A DNA stretch of 64,000 bases. Source: Haliea sp. E1-2-M8 (lineage in GTDB: Bacteria > Pseudomonadota > Gammaproteobacteria > Pseudomonadales > Halieaceae). The translations under genes were made by a program, and so were the position numbers. Shown here piece after piece: positions 24,801 through 34,602 of this stretch (position 1 is its first letter; each line of letters starts with the position of its first letter). A model generated the notes under the pieces. That model worked only from the letters and a program-made list of their open reading frames with translations, was not told the origin of the DNA and searched no databases. The DNA is taken from positions 334,258-398,257 of the forward strand of contig NZ_JAUTDR010000001.1 of assembly GCF_030649675.1 (NCBI RefSeq), read 5' to 3'.

Positions 24801-27476
24801 CTAGAAGTTGTAGCCGACTGCCAGGCCGTAGGTCCGGGGCTCAATCGAGAACACGTTGGTGTACATGCCCGAGGAGGGATCGGTGACGTACATGGCGACC
24901 AGGTGGTCGTCGTCGGCGATGTTCTTGATGTAGGCCCTGGCGTACCAGCGGTTGTCAGCCGAGGTATAGGTCGCCTGGGCATTCCAGATATCCCAGGAGT
25001 CTATGCGGTCGATTTCCCGGTTGAACAGGCGCGCATACATTTCGTCCTGCCAGTAGTAGTCGACCCGCAGGCTCAGTTCGCTGCTGTCCTGCAGGGCAAA
25101 ACTGTACTGCGCCCCCAGACTTGCCGACCACTCGGGCGATTGTTGCAGCTGGTTGCCGTCCAGGTTCTGGCTGATGCCGTCGGTAATGGGAAGACCCGCA
25201 TCGGCCAGGGCGCTGCAACTGGTGAACGGCGAGCCGGCGAGCGCAGTGAAGACATCCGGCGGCAACAGCGCCACGCAGTTGGAGGCATTGGACAGATCCT
25301 TCAGCAGGGTGACGTCGCTGCGGCCAGCGGTGGGGTCGCGGGTGTCCACGCTTTCGAAGTCCTTCACCTCCGTGTTGAGATAGGCGATATTGGCATTCAG
25401 CAGCCAGTTCGTCGTGGGCGCGAACACGAACTCTGCCTCGCCTCCCCAGATTCCCGCATCCGTGTTCTCGTTGAATGAGGTGCGATTGACGATCTTCGAT
25501 ACCTGCATATCGGTATAGTCGTAGTAGAAGGCGCTGAAATTCGCCTGCAGGGTGTTGTTCAGCAGGGTGTTCTTTACCCCGATCTCCAGCGCGTCCACGA
25601 ACTCCGGTTGGAAGTCAGGCTTCTGACTGGGAAACTGGACCGGGTCGAAGGGTGGGTTGAAGCCGCCGCCCTTGTAGCCGCGCGAATAGGACGCGTAGGC
25701 CAGCGTATCCGCGGACACCGACCAGTCCAGCACGATGCGCCCGGTGGTTTCCTTCCAGTCATTTTTTGCCCGGCGGGTTGCCGTGGGAATGGGCAGGTCC
25801 GCGCCGTAGGGCTGTAAAACCGGGAGGCCCGTCACCGGATCATTGTTGAGCAGGATCTGGCGATCCTCGATTGTCTTTTCATCAACGGTATAGCGGGCGC
25901 CGACGGTCAGCTTCAGGGTATCGGTGAGTTCATAGTAGACCTCGCCGAACAGCGCCTGGGAATTGATATTGTAGTCGCCGGTCTCGTTGTTGAAGTTGGG
26001 CCCAACCCAGCCCAGGCCGTCCAGCCCCAGGGCGGCGCCGGGGAACACCGCGGAGAAATAATCCAGGCCGGTCGCGAACACCCAGTACTGGTTTTCCAGG
26101 TCGACATCCATCCAGAAGCCGCCTACCAGAAAGTTGAAGGGGCCGTCAAAGTCCGACTGCAGGCGCAGCTCGGCGGAGAGCTGCTCCGAGGACTGGTTGG
26201 ACTGGTCGTAGGACTCGAGGCCCACGCTGTAGGAGTCGATATGGCCTCCGATCAGGCCGGTGGATTCGGTCGAGGGCGCCGAGATCGGGAACAGGCCATC
26301 GCTATAGAAGGTGCTCACCGCGGTGGGTGCGACAAAGGGCAGGAAGGCCGGCAGCGTGCGCGGCCCATCCACGGTCCACTGGTAATCCATCTGGGACAAT
26401 ACTTCGGTATCCTGGTAGCCGCCGACAAAGGTCAGGGTGTATTCGTCGAGTTCCTGGGCGATGGTCAGGGTTGCCAGCTTTTCATCGGCCTCGTAGATGG
26501 GGTCGCGTTCGGAGATGACCTTGCGCAGGTCCCGGGGTACCGCGCCACGCTCATTGGAACCGAACGGGAACAGACCCAGCGGGCCCAGCACTGCGTCCGA
26601 GGACAGGATATTGGCAAGCTGGGACGACGGGTTGGGCACATCAAAATCGAGTTTGTCCGGCAGGCAGCCGAGTACGCCGCTGGGGTCGTTGTGGCACATG
26701 GTTTTCTGGCTGCGGGTGCGGGTGCTGTCTTCGTCAAACCAGGACAGCATCAGGTCCACCTGGGTGGTTTCGGTGGGCAGCCAGCGGAACGAAGCGCGCG
26801 CCGATACCTGGTCGCGGCCGTCGACGTCGGTACCGGTGAACAGGTTCTCGGTGTAGCCTTCCCGATCCAGCCAGAGACCGGCAAAGCGCATGGCGAAGCT
26901 GTCATTCAACGGGATATTGATCGCGCCGCTGATTTTCTTGTGGTCGTAGTTGCCATACTGCCCCTCGACGCTACCTTCGAAGCCATCTGTACGGGCACCC
27001 CGGGTGATCATGTTGGCGGCGCCGCCCGTGGAATTGCGGCCGTACAGTGTCCCCTGCGGCCCGCGCAGGATCGCGATCTGCTCGACATCGTAATATTCGG
27101 TCTCGAACAGGCGCGGCGAAATCAGCGGTACCTCGTTGACATGGACCCCGACACCACTGTCTGCCGAGGCGGCTACCAGGTTGGTGCCGACCCCGCGGAT
27201 CTGGAAGTTGTTGCCGGTGAAGTTGCCCTTGTTGTAGGACACGTTGGGCGCGGTAAAGCGCATGTCGGCAAAACCGTTGATCTGTTTGGCGCGCAGGGCG
27301 GATTCATCGAATGCGGTGATCGCGATAGGTACGTCCTGCACGGATTCCGCGCGTTTCTGTGCTGTTACAATAACCTCTTCGAGCTGGGCGTGGGCGGGAG
27401 CGCCGAGAGCGGTAGCGGTTGCGGCAACGATGGCAATGTACAGGGGGCTGATGCTGTGATGAGCGGAAGTTTTCAT
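24801..27476 (-). CDS. TonB-dependent outer-membrane receptor
   Basis: 891 aa. Starts at the ATG at 27476 (GGGA 7 nt upstream), with a signal peptide ending AHAQ. A TonB-box-like EEVIVTAQKR is followed by a plug domain (VQDVPIAITAFDESAL, ILRGPQGTLYGRNSTGGAANMIT) and a 22-strand-type barrel ending in the aromatic C-terminal signature (TYGLAVGYNF). The plug style (VPIAITAF, GRNSTGGA) belongs to the large catabolite/siderophore-like receptor group common in marine Proteobacteria. No neighbouring substrate enzyme is tightly linked, so the ligand cannot be named. It is divergent from ppnN. Confidence 0.95.
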   Translation of the reverse strand: MKTSAHHSISPLYIAIVAATATALGAPAHAQLEEVIVTAQKRAESVQDVPIAITAFDESALRAKQINGFADMRFTAPNVSYNKGNFTGNNFQIRGVGTNLVAASADSGVGVHVNEVPLISPRLFETEYYDVEQIAILRGPQGTLYGRNSTGGAANMITRGARTDGFEGSVEGQYGNYDHKKISGAINIPLNDSFAMRFAGLWLDREGYTENLFTGTDVDGRDQVSARASFRWLPTETTQVDLMLSWFDEDSTRTRSQKTMCHNDPSGVLGCLPDKLDFDVPNPSSQLANILSSDAVLGPLGLFPFGSNERGAVPRDLRKVISERDPIYEADEKLATLTIAQELDEYTLTFVGGYQDTEVLSQMDYQWTVDGPRTLPAFLPFVAPTAVSTFYSDGLFPISAPSTESTGLIGGHIDSYSVGLESYDQSNQSSEQLSAELRLQSDFDGPFNFLVGGFWMDVDLENQYWVFATGLDYFSAVFPGAALGLDGLGWVGPNFNNETGDYNINSQALFGEVYYELTDTLKLTVGARYTVDEKTIEDRQILLNNDPVTGLPVLQPYGADLPIPTATRRAKNDWKETTGRIVLDWSVSADTLAYASYSRGYKGGGFNPPFDPVQFPSQKPDFQPEFVDALEIGVKNTLLNNTLQANFSAFYYDYTDMQVSKIVNRTSFNENTDAGIWGGEAEFVFAPTTNWLLNANIAYLNTEVKDFESVDTRDPTAGRSDVTLLKDLSNASNCVALLPPDVFTALAGSPFTSCSALADAGLPITDGISQNLDGNQLQQSPEWSASLGAQYSFALQDSSELSLRVDYYWQDEMYARLFNREIDRIDSWDIWNAQATYTSADNRWYARAYIKNIADDDHLVAMYVTDPSSGMYTNVFSIEPRTYGLAVGYNF

Positions 27477-27604
27477 ACAGTTTCCCACATAGTTATATTT
27501 ATCGAAGGTTTTAGTATGTCAAGCTAGTGACCATTCAATAATAGTCACAATTGCAGGCGTGTGGCAACAATGCCGCAATAGCCAGTCTGGATATCGAGGG
27601 AGTA

Positions 27605-27682
27605 ATGAAAATCACTCTGCAACAGCTACAAAACAGCGTCGGCCTGACCCGGGGCTGGGGCGATTTCCCGGGGGGAAGCTGA
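27605..27682 (+). CDS. Possible 25-residue leader peptide upstream of ppnN
   Basis: A short frame (MKITLQQLQNSVGLTRGWGD and five more residues) with a strong ribosome site, GAGGGAG, just before its ATG. Its TGA stop ends one base before the ppnN ATG (TGA-G-ATG), which suggests translational coupling. It is too short to judge by homology and may simply be a chance frame. Conservation in related genomes would decide. Confidence 0.4.
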   Translation: MKITLQQLQNSVGLTRGWGDFPGGS

Positions 27683-27683
27683 G

Positions 27684-29036
27684 ATGGAGAAACTTCCCCG
27701 CGCCATCGTCAACCCGATCAATTCCCTGAACCTGTTGTCCCGGGCGGAAATCGAGTCCTTTACCACGACCCGCGGCGAGCTGTTTGACCTGTATCGTCGC
27801 TGTGCCCTGGCGATCCTCAACACCGACAGCAACGAGGACGACGCCGCGGAAATCTATGAGAATTTCTCGGATTTTGACCTGCGCCTGGTGCCGCAACCGC
27901 GGGGTCTGCGCCTGGAGCTGTTCAATGCACCGGCCCAGGCCTTCGTCGATGGGCGCATGATCCGCGGGATCCAGGAGCACCTGTTCTCCGCGCTGCGCGA
28001 CATTGTCTACACCGATATCAAGCTGGGTGCGGACCTCTCGGGCTCTTCAGCGGAGGCGACCAACCTGGTGTTCCGGATCCTGCGCAATGCCAACGTGGTG
28101 CTCCCGGATGTGTCGCCGCGCCTGGTTGTGTGCTGGGGTGGCCACGCCATTCCGCGGGAGGAATACGACTACGCCAAGGATGTGGGCTATGCTTTGGGCC
28201 TGCGCGGGCTGGATATTGTCACCGGCTGCGGTATCGGTGCCATGAAAGGGCCGATGAAAGGCGCGGCGGTGGGGCATGCCAAGCAGCAGATCAAGAATGG
28301 CCGCTATATCGGCATCAGCGAGCCCGGCATCATTGCTTCCGAGTCACCCAATGCCATTGTCAACGAGCTGGTGATCATGCCGGACATCGAGAAGCGGCTG
28401 GAGGCCTTCGTGCGCCTGGCCCACGCCATCGTGGTGTTCCCGGGAGGCGTCGGCACGGTGGAGGAGGTGCTGTATCTGCTGGCCATCCTCATGCATCCCG
28501 ATAATGCCGAGAGCCTGCCGCTGGTGTTTGCCGGACCCGCGCACTGCGAGGAGTATTTCGCGGAACTGGAGCGCTTCCTGGTGGGCTGCCTGGGCGAGGA
28601 GGTGAAAGGTTACTACCAGATAATTCTCGGCGACCCGCACCAGGTCGGCCGCAGCGTGCGCAAGGCGGTGCAGGAACAGCATTCCCGCCGGCGCAAGACG
28701 CAGCAGGCCTACTACTTCAACTGGGAGTTGGCGATCACCGGCGACCTGCAACAGCCATTCGTTCCCACCCATGCCAACATGGCAGCGCTGGAGCTGCACG
28801 ATGACCTGCCGCGACACGAGCTGGCCGCCCAGCTGCGCCGGACGTTCTCTGGTCTGGTGGCCGGCAACGTCAAGGCGTTTGGCATCGAGCAGGTGAACAA
28901 ACACGGGCCCTTTCAGCTGCACGGCGAGCCGCGCCTGCTCCAGCATATGGACCGGCTGCTGCGCATGCTGGTGAAGCAGAAGCGCATGAAGCTGGGGGAG
29001 GGCGAGCACGATTACCAGCCCTGTTACCGGATCTGA
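27684..29036 (+). CDS. ppnN: Nucleotide 5'-monophosphate nucleosidase PpnN (LOG family)
   Basis: 450 aa. Cleaves purine and pyrimidine nucleoside monophosphates to base and ribose 5-phosphate; the E. coli enzyme (YgdH) is activated by (p)ppGpp. The sequence tracks E. coli PpnN throughout: an N-terminal domain with FDLRLVPQPRGLRLEL, VVCWGGHAIPREEYDYA, TGCGIGAMKGPMKGAAVGHA, VNELVIMPDIEKRLEAFVR, the LOG motif PGGVGTVEE, and the C-terminal FSGLVAGNVK. ATG at 27684 with GGGGGAAG upstream. Full length. Confidence 0.95.
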   Translation: MEKLPRAIVNPINSLNLLSRAEIESFTTTRGELFDLYRRCALAILNTDSNEDDAAEIYENFSDFDLRLVPQPRGLRLELFNAPAQAFVDGRMIRGIQEHLFSALRDIVYTDIKLGADLSGSSAEATNLVFRILRNANVVLPDVSPRLVVCWGGHAIPREEYDYAKDVGYALGLRGLDIVTGCGIGAMKGPMKGAAVGHAKQQIKNGRYIGISEPGIIASESPNAIVNELVIMPDIEKRLEAFVRLAHAIVVFPGGVGTVEEVLYLLAILMHPDNAESLPLVFAGPAHCEEYFAELERFLVGCLGEEVKGYYQIILGDPHQVGRSVRKAVQEQHSRRRKTQQAYYFNWELAITGDLQQPFVPTHANMAALELHDDLPRHELAAQLRRTFSGLVAGNVKAFGIEQVNKHGPFQLHGEPRLLQHMDRLLRMLVKQKRMKLGEGEHDYQPCYRI

Positions 29037-29065
29037 AACCACGCTAACCATCAGGCAGGATCACC

Positions 29066-30526
29066 ATGCAAATACTGTATCGCAGCGCCTTCGAGCTGGC
29101 GCAAGACATCAAGGCCGGGCACTTGTCCTCGGTTCGGGTACTGGAGTTCTTTCTCGACCGCATCGAGCGTTTCAACGGCGACCTGAATGCGGTCGTGGCG
29201 CTGGATGTGGAGCGCGCGCGAGAACGCGCGGTGGCAGCCGACGCCGCCGCCGCGCGCGATCAGGACTGGGGCCCGCTGCACGGGGTGCCGCTCACGATCA
29301 AGGACGCCTACTGTACTGCGGGCCTGGTCACCGTTGGCGGTATTCCCGACTGTCGCGACAATATTCCCGCCACCAATGCCGACGCCGTGCAGCGCTATAT
29401 CGATGCCGGCGCCATCGTGTTCGGCAAAACCAATGTTCCTTTCATGAGCGCCGATCTGCAGACATTCAATGAGGTTTATGGTGTCACCAACAATCCGTGG
29501 AACACCGCGCGGACCTGCGGTGGCTCTTCCGGTGGCGCTGCCGCGGCTTTGGCTGCTGGCCTGACCCCACTGGAAGTGGGCAGCGATATCGGTGGCTCCA
29601 TTCGTTCCCCCAGCCATTTCAACGGCGTGTTCGGTCACAAGAGTAGTTTTGGCATCATCTCTCACGCCGGCCACCTGCCGCCGGGGGAGGGCGTTCTGTC
29701 GCAGCCGGACCTGTCCGTGGTGGGGCCGCTGGCGACCTGCGTCGATGACCTGGAGCATGCCCTGGACCTGTTGTTAGGGCCCAGCACCAGCGATGCGCCG
29801 GCCTGGCAGGTAAACCTGCCGCCGCCCAGCTTCAGGGAGACAGGCGGCCTGCGGGTTGCGGTGTGGGCGGACGATCCCTTTTGTCCGGTGGACAGCGAGG
29901 TTCTGCGCTGCATCAACAGCGTGGCGGGCACCCTGCAGCATCTCGGTGCCCGGGTCGACCTGGAAGCGCGACCGGAGATAGACCCGGAGGCCAACTACCG
30001 CAACTATGTGCAGCTGCTGACGGCGGTCATGGCAGGCACCATGCCCGATTCCGTGCGCGAGATGGCGGCGGAGGTGGTGGCCGCCGCGGACCCAGCGGAC
30101 GACAGCGATTTTCTGCAGCAGATGCGTGGGGTCGCGCTCAGCCACAGTGCGTGGCAGCGGGAGAACGAGATCCGGCTGCATACCCGGGCCGCATGGTCGC
30201 GTTTTTTCGAGGATTTTGATGTTCTGCTGTGCCCCTGTGTGCACGTGCCGGCCTTCCCGCACGACCACACGCCGGACATGCTGCAGCGCACTCTGCAGGT
30301 CAAAGGGGCGGAGCGGCCCTACATCGAGCTCCTGCGCTGGGCGGGTCTGACGATCAATGCCTACCTGCCGGCTACCGTGGTGCCGGCAGGCCTGACGCTG
30401 GATGGGCTGCCGGTGGGGGTGCAGGTGGTTTCCCGCTATCTGGGCGACCGCACTACCCTGGCGGTGGCGCGATTGCTGGAGCGCCACCACCGCGCCTTCA
30501 CCGCACCGCCCGGGTACGCCCAGTAA
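29066..30526 (+). CDS. Amidase (amidase-signature family)
   Basis: 486 aa hydrolase of carboxamides. The catalytic Ser-cisSer-Lys triad is intact: Lys79 in PLTIKD, Ser154 in CGGSSGG, and nucleophile Ser178 in GSDIGGSIR. The C-terminal TVVPAGLTLDGLPVGVQVV is the usual family end. It has no GatB/GatC neighbours and no transamidosome features, so it is a catabolic or detoxifying amidase rather than GatA. It starts 29 bp after ppnN on the same strand and converges with the arylsulfatase gene, overlapping by 29 bp. Confidence 0.92.
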   Translation: MQILYRSAFELAQDIKAGHLSSVRVLEFFLDRIERFNGDLNAVVALDVERARERAVAADAAAARDQDWGPLHGVPLTIKDAYCTAGLVTVGGIPDCRDNIPATNADAVQRYIDAGAIVFGKTNVPFMSADLQTFNEVYGVTNNPWNTARTCGGSSGGAAAALAAGLTPLEVGSDIGGSIRSPSHFNGVFGHKSSFGIISHAGHLPPGEGVLSQPDLSVVGPLATCVDDLEHALDLLLGPSTSDAPAWQVNLPPPSFRETGGLRVAVWADDPFCPVDSEVLRCINSVAGTLQHLGARVDLEARPEIDPEANYRNYVQLLTAVMAGTMPDSVREMAAEVVAAADPADDSDFLQQMRGVALSHSAWQRENEIRLHTRAAWSRFFEDFDVLLCPCVHVPAFPHDHTPDMLQRTLQVKGAERPYIELLRWAGLTINAYLPATVVPAGLTLDGLPVGVQVVSRYLGDRTTLAVARLLERHHRAFTAPPGYAQ

Positions 30527-32288
30527 TTTTAAAACCGGCGAGAATGCGCCAGAGTACAGCCAACAACAACAGCAGTACTGCGACGCAGATTAGCAAAAGC
30601 AGCCAATAGTTGGCTGCCAGCACGCGCAGCGAATTTGCGTGCAATTGCTGCAGTGACTCGTAGCCTGGCGGCATTTCCAGCACGCCAACCCGGCGCGCAT
30701 AGTCGGCATAGTCCCGCTGCATCTGCGCGAACAGGGCGGGCTCGGTGCGGGCCAGGTCACGGGTTTCGCCCGGGTCGCGCGCAAGGTTGTACAGCTTCCA
30801 TTCCCCGTCGCCATAGGGTGGCAGGTTGCGCACCAGCTTGAAGTCCCCGCGGAACAGGGCGGCATTGCCGGCGGTTTCGATGCCGGTGGCGACATCAGGC
30901 GGGTAGACCCGGTCCGCTTCACCGCGCAGCAGGGGCAGCAGGCTGCGCCCGGTCATGGCCTCGGCCACCGGTTGCTGCACCAGGTCCAGCAGGGTGGGGG
31001 CAATATCGGCGGCGATGGCGAAGGCCGGTTGCAGCTTGTCGGGAGCGATTCCCGGCCCCGCGATGATAAGCGGCACCCGCAGGCCGCCCTGGCCGCTGTA
31101 GAACTTGAACAGGTCGCTGGGGCCGGCGGCGGCGCTGGCCCAGGCCGGGCCAATAAAGCCGTAGCTGCCGGGCTCGCCCAGGGTTTCGACCGTGGTGGCG
31201 TCGTAACCCACCAGTTGCAGCCACAGCCGCATCGCGGCGGAGTCGACGGGGTCGGCCGCTTCGGGCCCGTTGTCCGACGTAACAACAAACAGGGTGTTGT
31301 CATACAGGCCCTGCAGCCGCAGGTACTCGATAAAGCGCCCGATATGGTGGTCCATGGCCTCGATCATGCCGGCGTTGACTTCCATGCGGCGGCTGAACAG
31401 CTGGCGCTCAGCTTCGTTCAGCGCGCTCCAGTCCGCCAGCGCCGGGTGTATGGGTGCCAGGGCTGAATCCTCCGGCACCAGGCCGCGATCCCGGGCGCGC
31501 TGCCAGCGTTCAGTTCGCAGTGCCTGCCAGCCGTCGTCATAGACGCCGCGGTAGTTATCGCTGAATTCGCGCGGGGCCTGCACCGGTATGTGCACCGCCT
31601 GGAACGCGAGGTAGGCGAGGAAGGGCTGCCGCGCCGGTTGCCCTTCCTCGATGTACTCCAGCATTTTGTCGACGATAAAAGCCGAGGAGTAGAAATCCTC
31701 CGGCAGGGTTGCGGGCGCGCCGTCCTCGAACCAGGGTGCCGTCCTGTAGAACGGCAGGTAGGGGCGCTGCTCCCAGTTGTCGGCACCGGAGGCGTCGAGA
31801 ACAAACGAGCGTTCGAAGCCGTGGTGGTTGGGGAGCTGCCCCGGCCCGTGGCCCAGATGCCACTTGCCGGTCATCAGGGTGCGATAACCCAGCGGCTGCA
31901 GGCGCGCGGCAATGGTCTCGACACCGGGCTCCAGGTACATGCTGTAGCCGGGCTGGCCCCGGTGTTCCGGCGGCAGTACTTCGGGAATGGTGGCGACTCC
32001 GGTCAGGTGGTTGTCCATGCCGGTCAGCAGCATGGCCCGGGAGGGCGCGCACATGGGCGTGGTGTGGTAATTGGCGAACAGCACCCCCTGTTCCGCCAGG
32101 GCATCAATGTTGGGGGTGTGCGCCTCGCCGCCATAGGCGCTGAAATCCATCAGCGCGACGTCATCTGCCAGGATCAGGACGATGTTGGGGCGCGCGGGCT
32201 CGGCAGCCGCCAGCGAGCTGGCCAGCATCCCGGCGCAGAACAGCAGGGCACCGCGCCAGGTGATGGAGCGAGAAGCCGATGTGAACAT
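30498..32288 (-). CDS. Arylsulfatase (formylglycine-dependent sulfatase)
   Basis: 596 aa exported sulfatase. Signal peptide (MLASSLAAAE), then the metal-binding NIVLILADD and the modification motif CAPSR, in which Cys80 would be converted to formylglycine. TGKWHLGHGPG and TSDNGPE complete the active site. A C-terminal hydrophobic helix (about 565-585) followed by basic residues may anchor it in the inner membrane. GAGGAG lies 8 nt before the ATG. Immediately downstream of a PQQ dehydrogenase gene (32 bp), so the pair may act on a sulfated alcohol; that is inference. No sulfatase-modifying enzyme gene is seen here. Confidence 0.93.
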   Translation of the reverse strand: MFTSASRSITWRGALLFCAGMLASSLAAAEPARPNIVLILADDVALMDFSAYGGEAHTPNIDALAEQGVLFANYHTTPMCAPSRAMLLTGMDNHLTGVATIPEVLPPEHRGQPGYSMYLEPGVETIAARLQPLGYRTLMTGKWHLGHGPGQLPNHHGFERSFVLDASGADNWEQRPYLPFYRTAPWFEDGAPATLPEDFYSSAFIVDKMLEYIEEGQPARQPFLAYLAFQAVHIPVQAPREFSDNYRGVYDDGWQALRTERWQRARDRGLVPEDSALAPIHPALADWSALNEAERQLFSRRMEVNAGMIEAMDHHIGRFIEYLRLQGLYDNTLFVVTSDNGPEAADPVDSAAMRLWLQLVGYDATTVETLGEPGSYGFIGPAWASAAAGPSDLFKFYSGQGGLRVPLIIAGPGIAPDKLQPAFAIAADIAPTLLDLVQQPVAEAMTGRSLLPLLRGEADRVYPPDVATGIETAGNAALFRGDFKLVRNLPPYGDGEWKLYNLARDPGETRDLARTEPALFAQMQRDYADYARRVGVLEMPPGYESLQQLHANSLRVLAANYWLLLLICVAVLLLLLAVLWRILAGFKITGRTRAVR

Positions 32289-32320
32289 GGTCGAACTCCT
32301 CGTGGGCTAGAACTCCGGGT

Positions 32321-34477
32321 TTATTCGCGCCCGGCCTGGAAGCGTACCAGCCATGCTGCCACGCGGGCGGAGATATCGGTAGCGTAGTCCTTCATCGCAC
32401 TCAGCCAGCCCTCCTCCTGGCGCAGGTCGTAATCCTCGTGGGCCCGGGCAATAACGTAGGCGTGAATCTGTTCCACCTGGGCCGCATCCAGCACGTCGTC
32501 AAACCGCGGCATGCCGGCCCGCTCCATCAGGCCGTCCAGCACCACCGCGGCAAAATTCTCGTGCCAGACCGGGGCCAGGTAGCGCAAGTCGGGGATGGAA
32601 CCGTCACCGGACACATCGGCGCCGTGGCAGCGGGCGCAGTAGCGATTGAACGCGGCGCGCCCCTCGGCCAGGTCCTCTGCCGTCGCCTCGGGCTGGGGCG
32701 GCGGTGCCGGGCGTTCCGGCGCGGGAGTTGCGGGCAGCGAGGCATCTCCGCCCAGCTTGAAGGCCACGATGCGGTTGTTGGGATTGCCGGTGGGGAACGA
32801 CCGGCCCGTGTTCATGGTCAGCGCGCCGCCGCGACCAACCGCGACCGCGACGTACTGCTCGCCGTTGACCCGATAGCTCACCGGGCCCGCCATCACGCTG
32901 TTCAGCGTCTCGAAATTCCACCGCAGCTCGCCGTTGTCCGCCTGTACCGCGATAAAGCGTCCGTCCGACGTGCCCTGGAAAACCAGGTTGCCACCGGTGG
33001 CGAGGACGCCGCCGTTGTGAATGTTCGGGTGCGGCAGCTTCCAGGCTGGCTTCTGGCTCACCGGGTCCCAGGCCAGCAGGTGGGCCTTGGGCAGGTGCCG
33101 CAGCATGGCCTGGGTGAAGCGCTGGGAGTAGCCCTCCTGATTGAATTCATAGCCCGTGTTGTAGTGGCGCTTTAGATGCTGGTAATCGACGGGCGCGACT
33201 TCGTCGTAGAGCATGCCCATGTCCAGCTCGGGAATGTAGAGCAGGCCGGTGTCGGGGCTGTAGGCCATGGGGTGCCAGTTGTGTCCGCCCATGGCTGAGG
33301 GGAACACCATGGCCGGTTCGCCGTCGTAGTCCTGGCCGGGGTTTTCCTGCGGCCGGCCGCTGTCCATGTCGTAGCCGCTGGCCCAGGTGACGGTAGTGTA
33401 GGGCTCCGCCGACAGCAGTTTGCCGGTGGCGCGGTCGATAATGTAGACGAAACCGGCCTTCGGTGCGTGCAGAATCACCTTGCGCGGCTCTCCCTCCCAG
33501 GGGATCTCCGCCAGGGTCATCTGCTGGCTGGCGGTGTAGTCCCAGGTTTCCCCCGGCACCTGCTGGTAGTGCCACAGGTACTCGCCGGTGTCCGGGTCGA
33601 CGGCGACGATCGAGGTCAGGAACAGGTTGTCACCGCCACCGGGGCTGCGGATGCGCCGGTTGTGGGGCGCGCCGTTGCCCACCCCCAGGTAAAGCTGGTT
33701 GAACTCCGGATCGTAGACGATGCTGTCCCAGACCGTGCCGCCGCCGCCATAGCGCCACCACTCACCACTCCAGGTTTTGGCGGCGCGGGCCATGGCCTCG
33801 TTTTCAAAGCCCTCGGCCGGATTGCCCGGGACGGTATAAAAGCGCCAGACGAACTCGCCGGTGGCAGCGTCGTAGGCACTGACATAACCGCGGGTGCCGA
33901 ACTCGGCGCCACTGTTGCCGATGAACACCTTGCCCCGGGCCACTCGTGGCGCGCCGGTAATGGCATAGGGTTTGGCGGGGTCCGTGGTCTGCACGGACCA
34001 GCGCATCTGCCCGGTGGCGCGGTCGATGGCGATCAGGCGGCCGTCGAGGGCGCCCATGAACAGCAGGTCACCCCAGGCCGCCAGGCCGCGGTTGATGGCA
34101 CCGCAGCAGGCGGTGATACTTTTGCTGCGCGCTACCTGCGGGTCGAACTTCCACAACAGTTCCCCCGTGGCGGCGTCCAGCGCCCAGGCGGTGTTCCAGG
34201 CGCCGCTGAAATACAGCACGCCGTCGATCACCAGTGGCGTGGTCTGCAAGCCGAGGCGGGTGTCGGTGTCAAAGTGCCAGGCCAGGCCCAGCTCGCCCAC
34301 ATTGTCAGTAGTGATTTCCGCCAGTGGGGAGTAGCGCTGCTCGCTGTAGTCGCGGCCGTGGCTGAGCCAGTTGTCGGCATCGCTGCCGGCGGCGAGCAGG
34401 CGCTCATCGGTAACCGGCGCGGCGCCTGTGGGCAGGCTCAGCAGGCAGGTGAATGACAGTAACAACAGTGAGCGCAT
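32321..34477 (-). CDS. PQQ-dependent alcohol dehydrogenase with C-terminal cytochrome c domain (quinohemoprotein)
   Basis: 718 aa periplasmic enzyme oxidising alcohols with pyrroloquinoline quinone and passing electrons to its own heme. Signal peptide MRSLLLLSFTCLLSLPTGAA; an eight-bladed propeller with the vicinal Cys pair (ITACCGAINRG) and GGHNWHPMAYSP; then a Pro-rich linker and a heme motif CARCHG near the C-terminus. ATG at 34477 with GGAG 6 nt upstream. It leads the leftward pair with the arylsulfatase gene. PQQ biosynthesis genes are not in this window. Confidence 0.93.
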   Translation of the reverse strand: MRSLLLLSFTCLLSLPTGAAPVTDERLLAAGSDADNWLSHGRDYSEQRYSPLAEITTDNVGELGLAWHFDTDTRLGLQTTPLVIDGVLYFSGAWNTAWALDAATGELLWKFDPQVARSKSITACCGAINRGLAAWGDLLFMGALDGRLIAIDRATGQMRWSVQTTDPAKPYAITGAPRVARGKVFIGNSGAEFGTRGYVSAYDAATGEFVWRFYTVPGNPAEGFENEAMARAAKTWSGEWWRYGGGGTVWDSIVYDPEFNQLYLGVGNGAPHNRRIRSPGGGDNLFLTSIVAVDPDTGEYLWHYQQVPGETWDYTASQQMTLAEIPWEGEPRKVILHAPKAGFVYIIDRATGKLLSAEPYTTVTWASGYDMDSGRPQENPGQDYDGEPAMVFPSAMGGHNWHPMAYSPDTGLLYIPELDMGMLYDEVAPVDYQHLKRHYNTGYEFNQEGYSQRFTQAMLRHLPKAHLLAWDPVSQKPAWKLPHPNIHNGGVLATGGNLVFQGTSDGRFIAVQADNGELRWNFETLNSVMAGPVSYRVNGEQYVAVAVGRGGALTMNTGRSFPTGNPNNRIVAFKLGGDASLPATPAPERPAPPPQPEATAEDLAEGRAAFNRYCARCHGADVSGDGSIPDLRYLAPVWHENFAAVVLDGLMERAGMPRFDDVLDAAQVEQIHAYVIARAHEDYDLRQEEGWLSAMKDYATDISARVAAWLVRFQAGRE

Positions 34478-34602
34478 GGCAGCTCCGTTTCGGTTGATTG
34501 GGCTTGGTTTGCTGCAATTAGGCCGAGATCTGCTCCGTTTGGCTATCCGCCGCGGCACACGGCGGCGGCTGGCGCAAATACTTGTACCTTTCGGTGCCGC
34601 GT

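Noticed and set aside
26241..27527. 428-residue plus-strand frame opposite the TonB receptor
   Set aside because: Shadow of the receptor plug and barrel; no recognizable features.
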